A stretch of DNA of 64,000 bases from Limnospira fusiformis SAG 85.79 (GTDB lineage Bacteria; Cyanobacteriota; Cyanobacteriia; Cyanobacteriales; Microcoleaceae). The translations under genes were made by a program, and so were the position numbers. Positions 18,506 to 28,502 of this stretch are shown here, in pieces (position 1 is the stretch's first letter; every line of letters starts with the position of its first letter). Under the pieces are notes generated by a model. It did not search any database and was not told the origin of the DNA. It saw nothing but the letters and a program-made list of their open reading frames with translations. The stretch covers positions 2,841,403 through 2,905,402 of the forward strand of contig NZ_CP051185.1 of assembly GCF_012516315.1 (NCBI RefSeq), in the 5' to 3' direction.

Positions 18506-19834
18506 ATGGCACGACTTTCGCCAAAATCCTTTGATATTCTGCTGACCGAGATCAATCGGCGGGTTAAAGAAAATCCCATTGACAGAATTGGGGCTGATCT
18601 TGTAGTATCCCGGTTGAACAAAAGGCGATCGCCATCGGGAGATTTCCTGACGCGATCGGAAATTGAGGAATTACTTACAGATCAGTTTCCTGATTTTAAC
18701 CCCAAAGTAATTGATAAAGCCGCCCGGGCTAACCGTCCGCCTGGTGCGCTGAAAAAGATATTTTGGGGAGGAGCAGTCCTAGGGGGACTAGGCGGGGTCG
18801 TTTGGTTAGTTAATTTACCACTACCAATGATTCGCCAACCTGTGGCTAGAACTGCGCCCTTGCTGTTGCTTCCCAGTTATATTAGCATGGATTATAACTA
18901 CCGACAGGCGATCGCTTTAGTAGAACAGGCTGATCAATTGGTGAATCGAGCCACAGCTATGACAGACTTTGAACTAGGAAGCGAGAAAGCCAAGCAAGCT
19001 CAACATCACTTGGATAAGTTACCTGTATGGTTTTTAGGATATTACCCAAAGGCTTATTGCAATTTGTTGGGTTGCACCTGGCGCTTTACTTTTGATGAGT
19101 ATCAAAATGCCCGGAAACTGGTGGGTCGCATGGAAGCGCAGATTTTCCAGGAACAGAATGCTTATCAAGCCTTACAGGAAGCTCAACAGGCTTTACAGGT
19201 AGCTACAGCACAGTATAATCAAGCACAGTCGGCGGCGGATAAAGAGACAGCCATTATAGTTTGGCAACAGGCTATTGATCAACTCCGACCAATCCCCCAA
19301 GCCACCTTGTCTGGAAAGAATGCACGACAGCAGTTAACCACTGCGGAACGGGATTTTCAGCAGCAGGTGGGGTTTGTCGCTGGTCGTTTACAGGGTAATA
19401 CTTTAATTGAGGCGGCGCAAATTTTTGCTAGTAAGGCTGCTAATGAAGCTCAAAATCCACCCCATAGTCAATTACATTGGCAGCAGGTAATCGAGCATTG
19501 GGATGAGGCGATTAAACGCTTACAACAGATTAATCAAGACAATCCTAGTTATTTAGAAGCTCAAACAAAACTAGCTCAATATCGGTCAAATCGTCGGCAA
19601 ATTGAACAAAGATTACAGGATGAAAGAGATTCTGTAGCCGCCATGGATAGAGCCAGACAATTAATTGTTGAATGGCGACAGTTGACTGCTTCTTCTAATC
19701 CCAGTTTTGCATCTTTAAACAATAAGATATCCGAGGTTATTTATACATTAGAGTTAGTGCGACCTGGAACTACTGTTAATGCTGAGGCTCAAGAACTGTT
19801 ACAAAAAGCACGACATACCCGCAGTCAATTGTAA
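18506..19834 (+). CDS. Conserved membrane protein with long coiled coil, function unknown
   Basis: 442 residues. The N-terminal 80 residues are soluble and helical (MARLSPKSFDILLTEINRR). One membrane helix is seen at about 84-105 (IFWGGAVLGGLGGVVWLV). The large C-terminal part (about 125-442) is helical and rich in Gln, Ala and Glu with heptad character, probably facing the periplasm. Two Cys sit close together (AYCNLLGCTW, about 185-192). I do not recognise a named family; similar proteins seem to be widespread in filamentous cyanobacteria. The ATG at 18506 follows GTAGGAAGG, a good ribosome-binding site. It is convergent with the diguanylate cyclase pseudogene. Confidence 0.6.
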   Translation: MARLSPKSFDILLTEINRRVKENPIDRIGADLVVSRLNKRRSPSGDFLTRSEIEELLTDQFPDFNPKVIDKAARANRPPGALKKIFWGGAVLGGLGGVVWLVNLPLPMIRQPVARTAPLLLLPSYISMDYNYRQAIALVEQADQLVNRATAMTDFELGSEKAKQAQHHLDKLPVWFLGYYPKAYCNLLGCTWRFTFDEYQNARKLVGRMEAQIFQEQNAYQALQEAQQALQVATAQYNQAQSAADKETAIIVWQQAIDQLRPIPQATLSGKNARQQLTTAERDFQQQVGFVAGRLQGNTLIEAAQIFASKAANEAQNPPHSQLHWQQVIEHWDEAIKRLQQINQDNPSYLEAQTKLAQYRSNRRQIEQRLQDERDSVAAMDRARQLIVEWRQLTASSNPSFASLNNKISEVIYTLELVRPGTTVNAEAQELLQKARHTRSQL

Positions 19835-19840
19835 ATTAAG

Positions 19841-20720
19841 TTATGAATGATGGTCATTTTTGAGACTTTGGCATAAATTTGAAGAGGCCATGGTGACGCG
19901 ATCGCGTCCGTTGGTTTTAGAATAGTATAATGCCATATCTGCCGCTGTAATTAAACTAGACTGACAATCAGCGTGTATGGGACAACCTGCTATCCCCATA
20001 GACATAGTGAGTCCCCGCATAAAAATATAGGAATATTGATGGTATAGATTTTTGATACCTTTCCTAAGAAATTCAGCAATTTTATGAGCCTCCTCAATAG
20101 TGGTGGAGGGTAAAATAATGAGAAACTCCTCTCCCCCATATCTACAAGTAGTATCCGATAGGCGAGTATGATTTTGTTAAAAATCGGCTGACGGCTTTCA
20201 GGACGACATCTCCAGCTTGATGTCCCCAGCGATCGTTAAATCCTTTAAAATCATCAATATCGCCTATAATAAGACTTAGGGGTTCTTGCTGTTCTTTAGG
20301 GCGTTCTAAATGTCGGACTAGGGACTGTTCCATATAGCGACGATTAAATAATCCGGTCAAAGAGTCACGAATACTCAAGTCATGGGAAAATTTTTAAATC
20401 AAATCACCATGAGCCGTGGTTGTCTATAACATAATTTCTAGGTCAGTATTAGTTTGAGATAACCTTTCTAATAAAGATTGTAGCTTTTTTTCAGAAGTTC
20501 TCAATTGCTGCTCAGTCACTTGATGCTGGTTGATTTCCTCCTGAAGTTGATGATGAGAATGATACAATTCCTGTTCCACCAAATCAGCATGAAGCATCGT
20601 GGTTTCTAGTAAAATTTCCAGGTCTATTTTTTCTGGTTTCAGTCTCTCAATTTCCTCCGGCAATTTATGATTTTGTAAAACCAAATCACTCTCACTATTA
20701 GATTCTGATGGCATCCCCAT
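19841..20720 (-). pseudogene. Broken GGDEF diguanylate cyclase
   Basis: Read on the minus strand, a coiled-coil N-terminus (20720 to 20424) runs in the same frame, through a TAG (20424-20426) and a TAA (20394-20396), into a GGDEF start (LSIRDSLTGLFNRRYMEQSL, IIGDIDDFKGFNDRWGHQAG). Near 20160 the frame shifts by one base. The active-site CRYGGEEFLIILPSTT and the rest of the domain (LTMSMGIAGCP, ADMALYYSKTNGRDRVT) follow in the other frame to a TAA at 19841-19843. Two stops plus one frameshift make inactivation likely. The missing receiver or sensor may once have been encoded by a neighbour. The intact gene would have made cyclic di-GMP. Confidence 0.85.
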
Positions 20721-21027
20721 ACGGACCCCCTAAATTAATTCTAATTAGGCACAAATACTAGGGTTAAAATTAAATAAATGCAGTCGGATAGCTGTCGTCA
20801 ATTTTCGACAAATTTTGATGATCTATATTGCTGGCTGGGGACTACCTAGCAGTTCATCAATCATTGAATACCTAGATAATAATACCTAGATAAAGCTCTG
20901 GAGTAACTGGGATAATTTAACTGAGTATAGGTCTGGGAGATGAACAAGTTTTTCAGTGATATTTAACCCAGTTTTAGGCGGTGAGGGATATATGATTGTT
21001 GAGTTAAATCATAGCATTTAGTTAAAT
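20721..21027. other. Intergenic region between two signalling pseudogenes
   Basis: 307 bp with no ORF of recognisable character. The only structure seen is a 14-bp direct repeat, AATACCTAGATAAT (20867-20880) followed at once by AATACCTAGATAAA (20881-20894). Confidence 0.5.
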
Positions 21028-21388
21028 TTAGGCATCAATTTCCCATTCTAGGCTAGGCATTAATCGCTGCAAATTTTTGAGGGATGTTCCTAGCCAAGGT
21101 ATTTTACTAGAAGCTAACAACACCAAGTTCATATTTTTTTTCTGCCTCACTTTAATCACAAATTTAGACAGCATATTAATTCCCGAACTGTTGAGAAATT
21201 GCAACTCTCTAAGGTTGAGGGTAATTGGGGAAGGTTCGATATCTAATACATCATTAAGTAATTTAACCACTGCATTCGACTCTTTTATGCCATTGAGTCT
21301 GAGAGACCCTTTCCGGGCAATAGTAGAGATTTGGCTATCGTAACCAATGCTATATATAATCTTGAGTTTGATATGATTGAATTACCAT
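21028..21388 (-). pseudogene. Slr1659-like STAS-type regulator, frameshifted near its N-terminus
   Basis: The C-terminal part (SPITLNLRELQFLNSSGINM, LSKFVIKVR, IPWLGTSLKNLQRLMPSL) matches the cyanobacterial Slr1659 family, which has an anti-sigma-factor-antagonist-like fold. The open frame continues upstream as IARKGSLRLNGIKES. It meets a stop before any ATG, while the expected start (ATG at 21388, MVIQSYQTQDY) lies in another frame, so one indel near 21350 separates start and body. It is paired with an Slr1658-like gene just upstream on the same strand, as in other cyanobacteria where these two regulators are adjacent. Confidence 0.75.
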
Positions 21389-21445
21389 GTTTAATTCCTG
21401 TATTCAAGTTTTTAACAAATGATATTTAACAACTTGAGATGGTGA

Positions 21446-22020
21446 TTATATGGTGAGTTGAACCATTGTAGTAACAATAGTCTGGGAGGGATCTGGTTCT
21501 AGGGTTTCAAACTTCCAGCCTAGTTTAGCCATATAGTCATTAACCATTGTTAAATATCCTCAGCCGGATTCGGTATCATTTTCTACATTTTTTTCTACCT
21601 GATGAATATACATCTATTGAGGTTCAGAAATCAGCAACTCTTCAATGTAGTCTTGAAAAGAACTAACCGCGTCTTTCTGGATACTATTAGCCACCAAAAA
21701 TGAGAGATGATCGTGCTGCCAAAATAGCTGTATTTTATTTAATCTGATATGTTGATGATTTATCGCTAAATTTAATAGCATTTTTCCATAAATCATGAGC
21801 CACGAAATTGACAGCAATTTTGACTTTCATTTGGCGACTAACTGAGTCTTGATCTGGTTCCATGTTTGGAAAAAATGTAGTGACATAATCAGCCATAAAG
21901 TTGTCATATAGACCATAATTTATCCACCTTTGTTTCAACGGAAGTGGGGGACAACCCAATCACCAAAAACTCATTGCTGGTACTTGGTGCTTCCAAAAAT
22001 TCTCCAAAAATTCGTTTCAT
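21446..22020 (-). pseudogene. Slr1658-like (anti-sigma/HATPase-like) regulator, broken
   Basis: Conceptual translation from the ATG at 22020 gives MKRIFGEFLEAPSTSNEFLV, then a frame change near 21945 leads to LPLKQRWINYGLYDNFMADY and VSRQMKVKIAVNFVAHDLWK with NAIKFSDKSS. A second shift near 21750 leads to RLNKIQLFWQHDHLSFLVAN and FQDYIEELLISEPQ. Two in-frame stops (21614-21616 and 21560-21562) then interrupt YIHQVEKN...GYLTMVNDYMAKLGWKFE before the final stop at 21446-21448. The order and motifs match the Slr1658 family. Two frameshifts and two nonsense codons mark it as a pseudogene. It sits between the Slr1659-like and adenylate cyclase remnants. Confidence 0.8.
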
Positions 22021-22248
22021 GTTATGTTGAATAACTCAAGGTTTAATAACTTTTGGTAGGTGTACCGCTTGGCTTTAAATAGTTGAGGTAATTTCCAGGG
22101 ATAAAGTTTCCCAAAAATTGAGAGACATTTCTTAGGGGTCAGAGCATAGGATGTTGTTATTAATGGATTTCAAGTTAAGGATACCATATTTTTGATAATT
22201 TGCCTAGAGTTGGATAGTGAGCGAGGGGTGGGAGGGGTAAATCTAGGA

Positions 22249-24400
22249 TCACATCTGATCAACAACCCGTTTCCAGTAAATTTGAGCCACAGCATCACCA
22301 GGATTTTCAGCTAAACAGATCTGCAACAATTGAGCAGCTTGCTTATATTGATGTAGATAATAGAGGGTTAATGCTGACTCAAACTGAGTTTTAGTTTTCA
22401 ACTTAGCGTCGCGACTTTCTGGGGGGTCAGCATCAAATATTTCCCAGACAGAGACCATTTCAGATTTCCCCTTGACGGCGACTTTATCAATAATTCTAAA
22501 AGCGTAACTATTAGGATTTTCAAGAGACAGGAATGTGTGTTGGCTAATCAAAAGTGGCACGGCATATTTGGGAGTTAACTCTTCCAAGCGAGCGGCGAGA
22601 TTAACGGCATCACTAATGACAGTGGTATCAATTTTATCTTTACCTCCAACAATACCTAACATCATAGTTCCAGTATTAATACCAATGCCAATTTTCAGAG
22701 GTGGTCTTCCTGGTCGTTGGCGGGTAGAATAATAGAGGCTTAATAATTTGAGCATAGCGATTCCCGCCTGGACAGCATCATCAGCACTGCGGCCAAACCA
22801 TGCCATGATTGCATCTCCAATATATTTATCTATAAATCCGCAATTTTCAATAATGGCGGGTTCCATGCGGCATAAATAGGCATTAATAAACTTAAAATTA
22901 TCAGCCAAGCTCATCTTTTCAGAAAGATTGGTAAACTGGCGAATATCTGAAAACAAAATGGACATTTGTTTTTCGACGGCATCTCCTGATTTAACTTCGA
23001 CAATACTTTCATAACCGAGGCAGGATAAAAACTGATTAGGAACAAACCTGCCAGCGGCATCGGTGAGTTCTTCTTGTTCATTAAGGGCTAGTTATAAATC
23101 ACAGTTAACTATCAACATTTCTTCGATAAAACTTTGTCGTTATGCTTCAGCTTTTTGGCGTTCATTGATATCTTGAAAAGTAGTGATCGCAAAGGTAATA
23201 TTTCCGTGGGCATCATGAATAGGTCTAGCCCTAGCTTCCACAGGGATGATCCGATCAGGTTGATGCACTTCAATATCATCAACTACGACACTTTCCCCTC
23301 GCCAAGCTCGCTCTAGGGGTAAATTATCATCGGGATATAGTTGGTCAGTTCCGGCAATATAACTAGGATAAATGACAGAATTTTGATTAGTGAAATCATC
23401 TAGGACTGTCCCTGGTCAAAAGAGGATGTGGGCGGCCTGGTTAGTATAGTAAAGTTGCCCAAGATGATCGACAACGACAACGGCCAAAGGCATAGCTTCG
23501 AGAAACTGACGCAGAAGTTTATTACTAACCTTTAACTCCTGAGCCAAATCTATATTTTCATTTTTGAGGCGATCGTTAAGTAAGGTAATTTCCTGATTAG
23601 CAATACTAATTTGGGCTTGGTGATATTCAACGGCTTGTTTTTCGATCTGTAACTGTTCAAGACTCTGATTCAATTCAACTTCAGTCTGTTGAAGTAGGGT
23701 AACTTTTTCCTGTAGACCGGCATAGAGTCGTCGCAGTTGTCCAGTCATGGGATTAAAAGCCATAGCTAGGGTTCCCACCTGATCATCGGTCATTACGGGA
23801 GCCACAGGGGTGAGGTCGCCGTCTGCGACTTTGGTAGCAACAGTAGCGATCGCCAATATAGGGCGAGAAATTTGGCTCGCCAATAGATAAACGCCGACAG
23901 TGAGTAAGCCGGTAAAAGTTAAACCGACCCCCAAAGTAGTCCAAGCCAACTGACGAGCGGGATCTAGGGCTTCCGACCGTGGCATTTCCACTAATAGGAC
24001 AAGTTCTTGGTGTTCTAAGCAGCGAAACACACCAAGTACAGGAACGCCAGCATAGTTTAAATAACTGCCGCGCCCATTTTCCCGTTGCAACCCGCGATCA
24101 ATGCCTTCGCTGTGACCCCCTCTAGGAAGGTCTTGTCGGCCAAACTCTTCCCCAGATACAAATACGCGCAAGTTATTGATCAAATAGGTTTCCCCTTGTT
24201 CTCCTAGCCCAGTAGAATCGAAGATAATCGGAGATCCATCTGCTCTAGGCTAAGGTGAGCGGCGAGAACACCTATGGGGTTTCACCTTGATTATCCCGTA
24301 GGGGGGTAGAGACAGTCATAGTGGGTCGTTCAAAAACTAGGGTTTTAATTGAAGCCCTAGCCTGACTAAATGCGATCGCCCCGACGCTGAAAACTGTCAC
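22249..24400 (-). pseudogene. Sensor adenylate cyclase (Cache-HAMP-PAS-class III cyclase), decayed
   Basis: Domains readable on the minus strand: remains of an extracellular sensor (FSQARASIKTLVFERP, then PIGVLAAHLSLEQMD, then FDSTGLGEQGETYLINN), one membrane helix (about 23950-23880), HAMP (ISRPILAIATVATKVADGDL), coiled coil, PAS (LEAMPLAVVVVDHLGQLYYT ... FQDINERQKAEA) and a class III cyclase domain. The cyclase part (22249-22965, 238 residues) is itself intact, with metal-binding Asp in LFSDIRQFT and GDAIMAW, and DTTVISDAVNLAARLEE. Upstream it is interrupted by in-frame stops (TGA near 23415, two TAA near 23095-23145), at least two frameshifts at 24190-24300 and an apparent deletion of most of the sensor domain. 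Confidence 0.8.
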
Positions 24401-24580
24401 CACTGATCAAAGTAAAAAGTAGACATGGATTGTATGTAACCAATACATTCTGACACGATTTGATACCGGATTGATTGGGAATTCTAAATTCTTTGGTGGA
24501 GGGAATTATGTTGAGGCGATCGCACTGGGGGGATTTAGGGTAAAATATGTTACCAAAATTTGAGTGAGTTAATTTCGACT

Positions 24581-25687
24581 ATGACCAGGCCAGCTATTTA
24601 TATTGCGATTACTAATCACGGATTTGGTCATGCTGTTCGTGCTGCTTCTGTAGCTGCTCAAATCCAGAAATTTTGTCCTGATGTTTTATTATTCTTAGTA
24701 ACTCAGGCTCCCCGCTGGTTATTGGAGTCTTATATTTCGGGTGATTTTGTGGTGCGATCGCGGGCTTTTGATGTGGGGGTAGTTCAGTCGGATAGTATCA
24801 CTATGGATAAATTGGCGACTCGTTCCAAGTTAGAGGATATTAAGCAGCGGCAGAGGTCTATTGTAGCCAGAGAAGTTGATTTTATTCGTCAAAATCGGAT
24901 TAATTTAGTGCTGTCGGATATTCCACCTTTGGCTGCGCCTATAGCTCGGTCGGCTGGGGTTCCTGGTTGGATGATGAGTAATTTTGGGTGGGATTTTATT
25001 TATCGTGATTGGGGGGAGCAATTCCAGGAAATAGCGGATTGGATTGGGGAGTGTTTTGGGCAATGCGATCGCTTATTTAGGCTGCCTCTTCATGAGCAGA
25101 TGACGGCATTTCCTGTCATTGAAGATATGGGTTTAACTGGTGGTGATCCTCGCTATAATTTATCCAAAATTAGGTCAGACTTTCAGATTAAATCCCCTGT
25201 AGAAAAAACTATTATGCTGACTTTTGGAGGCTTAGGACTAGACGCAATTCCCTATAATAATTTAGGGCTGTTTCCTGATTATCAGTTCATTACTTTTGAT
25301 AGTAATTCCCCGGATATGGATAATTTAATTAAGCCTAGAGATATGGTGAAATCTAGCCCTTCATTAGCGGAATATTCCCGCCTGCGTCCGGTAGATTTGA
25401 TGCCTTTGTGTGGGCGAGTTATTTCTAAACCAGGCTATAGTACATTTTCGGAAGCATTGCGGTTGGATATTCCCCTAGTGTCTTTGGTGCGGTCTGGTTT
25501 TGCTGAGTCTCCGATATTAATTGAGGGGTTAGAAAATTATGGTTTCCACCAAATTCTGACGGCTGCGGAGTTTTTGACGGGAAATTGGGAATTTCTACGC
25601 GAACCCCTGAACCCCCCTCGCTTATCGGAAACTTTAGATAAAAATGGAAGTAAAGCGATCGCTGAAGCTGTGGTAGAATTATATTAG
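24581..25687 (+). CDS. Glycosyltransferase-like protein (MurG/GT-B fold)
   Basis: About 368 residues. The N-terminus IYIAITNHGFGHAVRAASVA is the GHxxR-type phosphate loop of GT-B enzymes such as MurG. Later motifs LSDIPPLAAPIARSAGVPGW and SKPGYSTFSEALRL (donor-site GxxT/E region, about 290-305) fit the same fold. No signal peptide or membrane helix is seen. Substrates are unknown. The ATG at 24581 is preferred to a TTG at 24560 because the conserved N-terminus begins right after it. The last 41 bases of the gene are part of the 148-bp tandem repeat that follows, so the 3' end has been copied several times downstream. Confidence 0.65.
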   Translation: MTRPAIYIAITNHGFGHAVRAASVAAQIQKFCPDVLLFLVTQAPRWLLESYISGDFVVRSRAFDVGVVQSDSITMDKLATRSKLEDIKQRQRSIVAREVDFIRQNRINLVLSDIPPLAAPIARSAGVPGWMMSNFGWDFIYRDWGEQFQEIADWIGECFGQCDRLFRLPLHEQMTAFPVIEDMGLTGGDPRYNLSKIRSDFQIKSPVEKTIMLTFGGLGLDAIPYNNLGLFPDYQFITFDSNSPDMDNLIKPRDMVKSSPSLAEYSRLRPVDLMPLCGRVISKPGYSTFSEALRLDIPLVSLVRSGFAESPILIEGLENYGFHQILTAAEFLTGNWEFLREPLNPPRLSETLDKNGSKAIAEAVVELY

Positions 25688-26256
25688 ACGGTTGTAGATT
25701 AGGCTGTCAGTAACAGAAAAACGGAGCTTGCCCTTGGCCTTCCGGGTCAGGAGGGTAGGGGCAGCTTGTGCCAAATCAGGCTTGAGGAGATATAGAAGTA
25801 AAGCGATCGCTGAAGCTGTGGTAGAATTATATTAGACGGTTGTAGATTAGGCTGTCAGTAACAGAAAAACGGAGCTTGCCCTTGGCCTTCCGGGTCAGGA
25901 GGGTAGGGGCAGCTTGTGCCAAATCAGGCTTGAGGAGATATAGAAGTAAAGCGATCGCTGAAGCTGTGGTAGAATTATATTAGACGGTTGTAGATTAGGC
26001 TGTCAGTAACAGAAAAACGGAGCTTGCCCTTGGCCTTCCGGGTCAGGAGGGTAGGGGCAGCTTGTGCCAAATCAGGCTTGAGGAGATATAGAAGTAAAGC
26101 GATCGCTGAAGCTGTGGTAGAATTATATTAGACGGTTGTAGATTAGGCTGTCAGTAACAGAAAAACGGAGCTTGCCCTTGGCCTTCCGGGTCAGGAGGGT
26201 AGGGGCAGCTTGTGCCAAATCGGGCTTGAGGAGATATAGAAGTAAAGCGATCGCTG
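25647..26256. repeat. 148-bp tandem repeat, four full copies plus a partial one
   Basis: Units start at 25647, 25795, 25943 and 26091, with a fifth partial unit at 26239-26256. The first unit starts inside the glycosyltransferase CDS (GAAGTAAAGCGATCGCTG), so each unit holds the last 41 bp of that gene with its stop, plus about 107 bp of 3' flank. Copies are nearly identical; one A/G difference is visible in the fourth. Each unit contains a HIP1 octamer close to the repeat boundary. The array ends 40 bp before the next gene. Confidence 0.95.
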
Positions 26257-26296
26257 CGAGAAAGCTAAAACAGAGATATCAAAAGGCTGGAAAGGA

Positions 26297-26761
26297 TTGT
26301 TGAACAAGCAACAGCGAGATGTAATTGGCTGGCGGGAGTGGCTGGCTCTTCCTGATTTAGGAGTAAGTGCAATTAAGGCTAAAATTGACACAGGAGCGCG
26401 TTCCTCTGCCATACACGCCTTTGATGTTCACCATTTCGGCGATGAAGACGAAAGGATGGTTGAGTTCAAAATGCACCCAAAGCAGCGGAATAGCACGGAA
26501 ACTGTGACAGCGACAGCGAAGGTTTTAGATCAACGAGAGGTGCGAAATTCTGGGGGACATTCTGAAGAAAGGATCGTGATTGTAACTACTGCTCAACTAC
26601 GGGGACATGAATGGCAGATCGAACTTACGCTAACTAATCGGGATGTGATGGGTTTTCGGATGCTGTTAGGACGCGCGGCTGTCCGGGAAAGGTTCTTAGT
26701 GCATCCTGGTAAGTCCTATCTCCTGAGCGCGCGACCGAAACTACCATTCCGTTCAACCTGA
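26297..26761 (+). CDS. Retropepsin-like aspartic protease (RimK-associated 'zinc protease' family)
   Basis: 154 residues. It matches the family first annotated as ATP-dependent zinc protease (PF05618), now considered retropepsin-like: VIGWREWLALPDLG, then KAKIDTGARSSAIHA with the catalytic DTG (about residues 33-37), a central strand region, and LLGRAAVRERFLV (about 124-136). Only TTG starts are available (26297 or 26300, with AAAGGA just before), because an in-frame TAA lies in the repeat remnant upstream. The family is often found beside rimK-type ATP-grasp ligases; none is seen here. The 5' flank is the end of the 148-bp tandem array, so the original promoter may have been lost. Confidence 0.7.
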   Translation: MLNKQQRDVIGWREWLALPDLGVSAIKAKIDTGARSSAIHAFDVHHFGDEDERMVEFKMHPKQRNSTETVTATAKVLDQREVRNSGGHSEERIVIVTTAQLRGHEWQIELTLTNRDVMGFRMLLGRAAVRERFLVHPGKSYLLSARPKLPFRST

Positions 26762-26865
26762 AACCAATGGAGTTTTACCAAATGTGGCCCGCCAATGGCA
26801 AGGCTTTAGACCCAATAATTTTCTGGTAAACTGGTGTAATCTGCTTAACTCAGGTAAATAATACT

Positions 26866-27432
26866 ATGGTGGAATATAACGACGCACCCAAAACTGGGAT
26901 CAAATGGCTGGGATTTGTTTGTGGTTCTGTGTTGCTGACCTCAAGCGCGATCGCCTGGGCGGGAGGGCCACCGACTCGGCAAGGTAAACCAGTAATTATT
27001 GAAGAACCGGCGGGAAGGCCGACAGAACCCGATCGCACTGGTCCTACGCCGACGGCTCCTGCTGCTACATTACAACCAACACAGCCCACAGAGGATACTA
27101 TCCCCCGATTTCCCTTACCTAGTGCTAGGATTAGTCCTGTTAATGGCAGAGTTACCCTGAAGCTGATCAATTCTAGTAATGTGGTAATTGAATATCAGGT
27201 ATCAGGAGGAACCAGACCCAGGCTAGTTGGTCAGCAGTCAGAAAGCACCTTAGAGCGACTGACAGTTCCTTTAAACTTGACCTATCAAAGGGAAGATGGG
27301 GGTTTGCTGTTTGTGCGTCCGGTAGTAACTAGCCCAGGTGTTTTAGAAATCCGGTTTGAAGCAACTGGTAATATCAACCTAGATACTCGGTCTCTGAGTA
27401 TTAATGAACAGGGGACAGTATTTCTCAACTAA
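26866..27432 (+). CDS. Secreted protein of unknown function
   Basis: 188 residues. An N-terminal signal-like segment (TGIKWLGFVCGSVLLTSSAI then AWAGG, about residues 10-33) is followed by a Pro/Thr/Glu-rich linker (about 35-85) and a C-terminal region of about 100 residues rich in beta-type sequence (GRVTLKLINSSNVVIEYQVS). No family recognised. Probably exported or periplasmic. The ATG at 26866 is used; upstream ORFs on the other strand are shadows. Confidence 0.5.
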   Translation: MVEYNDAPKTGIKWLGFVCGSVLLTSSAIAWAGGPPTRQGKPVIIEEPAGRPTEPDRTGPTPTAPAATLQPTQPTEDTIPRFPLPSARISPVNGRVTLKLINSSNVVIEYQVSGGTRPRLVGQQSESTLERLTVPLNLTYQREDGGLLFVRPVVTSPGVLEIRFEATGNINLDTRSLSINEQGTVFLN

Positions 27433-27545
27433 AGGAGAAAAGGGGACAGACCGCGGCCAAGTGTCTGTTGAACTGTGAGAATGATTGTCAAATTCCCTCT
27501 AGGGTTAGCCATCTACCGCAATGCGATCGCCATAATGTAAACACC

Positions 27546-28181
27546 TTAATCGGTTGATTGTGTGATAGTTTGACCGAGATAAATAGCGCGAATATCTTCA
27601 GGAATAGTAGTTTCTAAAATTTTATACCCTCGTTCTAACAACATCCGCACCTCACTGGGAGAAATAGATTCTCCTTCAGCTTGTAAGTAGGCGGCGATGC
27701 GAGTTTCACTCCAGTGAAATGTCTGGGCCATCAGGATGATTAACCGTAACAAGGGTTCAATTTGATCTAAAGCCTGACCGACATAACACCACAGGGGGGG
27801 TGGCTGATCTTTGAGTGAGTAATGAATAGACTCAACTGGGGGAAGTTCAGCGCGGTTAATACAGATAGCACTAACGTTAATAATCCAGTTTTGTAGGGTT
27901 GTTTCGGAGTCGGCAGTTTTTTCATTACGGAGGTTAAGACCCCGCATTTCATAGAAAATGTGTCGCCAGGTCAAAGCAAATAAATACTCAGCCTGAACTG
28001 GTGATTTGACAGAGTGACCAATCAGAGTATAGACAATTAGGGCATAGCGACAGAAAACCACGACAAAGTATCGACCCCGATCTGAATGATTTTGAAAAAG
28101 GGTCAGGAGTTCCTGGTCACTATGGTGGCTTAAAGACTTGACCAGGGTATGATTTGCTTCGGGGAAGTTAAGGGTTTGCAA
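27546..28181 (-). CDS. Sigma-70-like factor of a cyanobacterial family
   Basis: 211 residues. The N-terminal half (SDQELLTLFQ ... FVVVFCRYALIVYTLIGHSV ... AEYLFALTWRHIFYEM) resembles region 2 of a cyanobacterial sigma-70-like family. The C-terminal stretch WSETRIAAYLQAEGESISPS plus VRMLLERGYKILE resembles a region 4 helix-turn-helix. It could be an active ECF-like sigma factor or a degenerate relative. No anti-sigma gene is adjacent. Recognition is from pattern memory, so the call is moderate. Confidence 0.45.
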   Translation of the reverse strand: MQTLNFPEANHTLVKSLSHHSDQELLTLFQNHSDRGRYFVVVFCRYALIVYTLIGHSVKSPVQAEYLFALTWRHIFYEMRGLNLRNEKTADSETTLQNWIINVSAICINRAELPPVESIHYSLKDQPPPLWCYVGQALDQIEPLLRLIILMAQTFHWSETRIAAYLQAEGESISPSEVRMLLERGYKILETTIPEDIRAIYLGQTITQSTD

Positions 28182-28253
28182 GGTCTATCTGAGTATGCTA
28201 CTTGGTCAATTTTATATATGATCCGCACCATAGTCTGGCGCTAAGTGGAGAAT

Positions 28254-28502
28254 TTACGGGTGTTTTACCTGCCTGATCTGGCAAGGCGTTTCTTTCACCC
28301 ATTGAGGTAAATCTGATTGCATTACCAGATTTCGCAATTTCAGCTTACCAATCCGAGTTGTTAATTGACGCTGCATAGCGATGGCTTGGTTAAAACAATA
28401 ACGACAAGCATCCAGCCATTTTTTCCAAGTTTTTGCCAGTTCAGGACTGGGATAAATCCGGATCTTTTTTGATTGCAGATTTATACTTTCTGAGTCCGTC
28501 AA
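28254..28502 (-). pseudogene. tnpB: tnpB N-terminal fragment of an IS607-type element
   Basis: About 82 codons that overlap the 3' end of tnpA in another frame, as is usual for IS607. KKIRIYPSPELAKTWKKWLD, ACRYCFNQAIAM and LPQWVKETPCQIRQ match the N-terminus of TnpB (OrfB_IS605). Similarity ends abruptly near 28265, followed by a stop at 28254; the RuvC-like nuclease, the zinc ribbon and the 3' omega-RNA region are missing. A TTG at 28502 is a possible start. The TnpB C-terminal relics at 50736-51920 are far away, and whether they come from the same family of elements is not clear. Confidence 0.75.
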
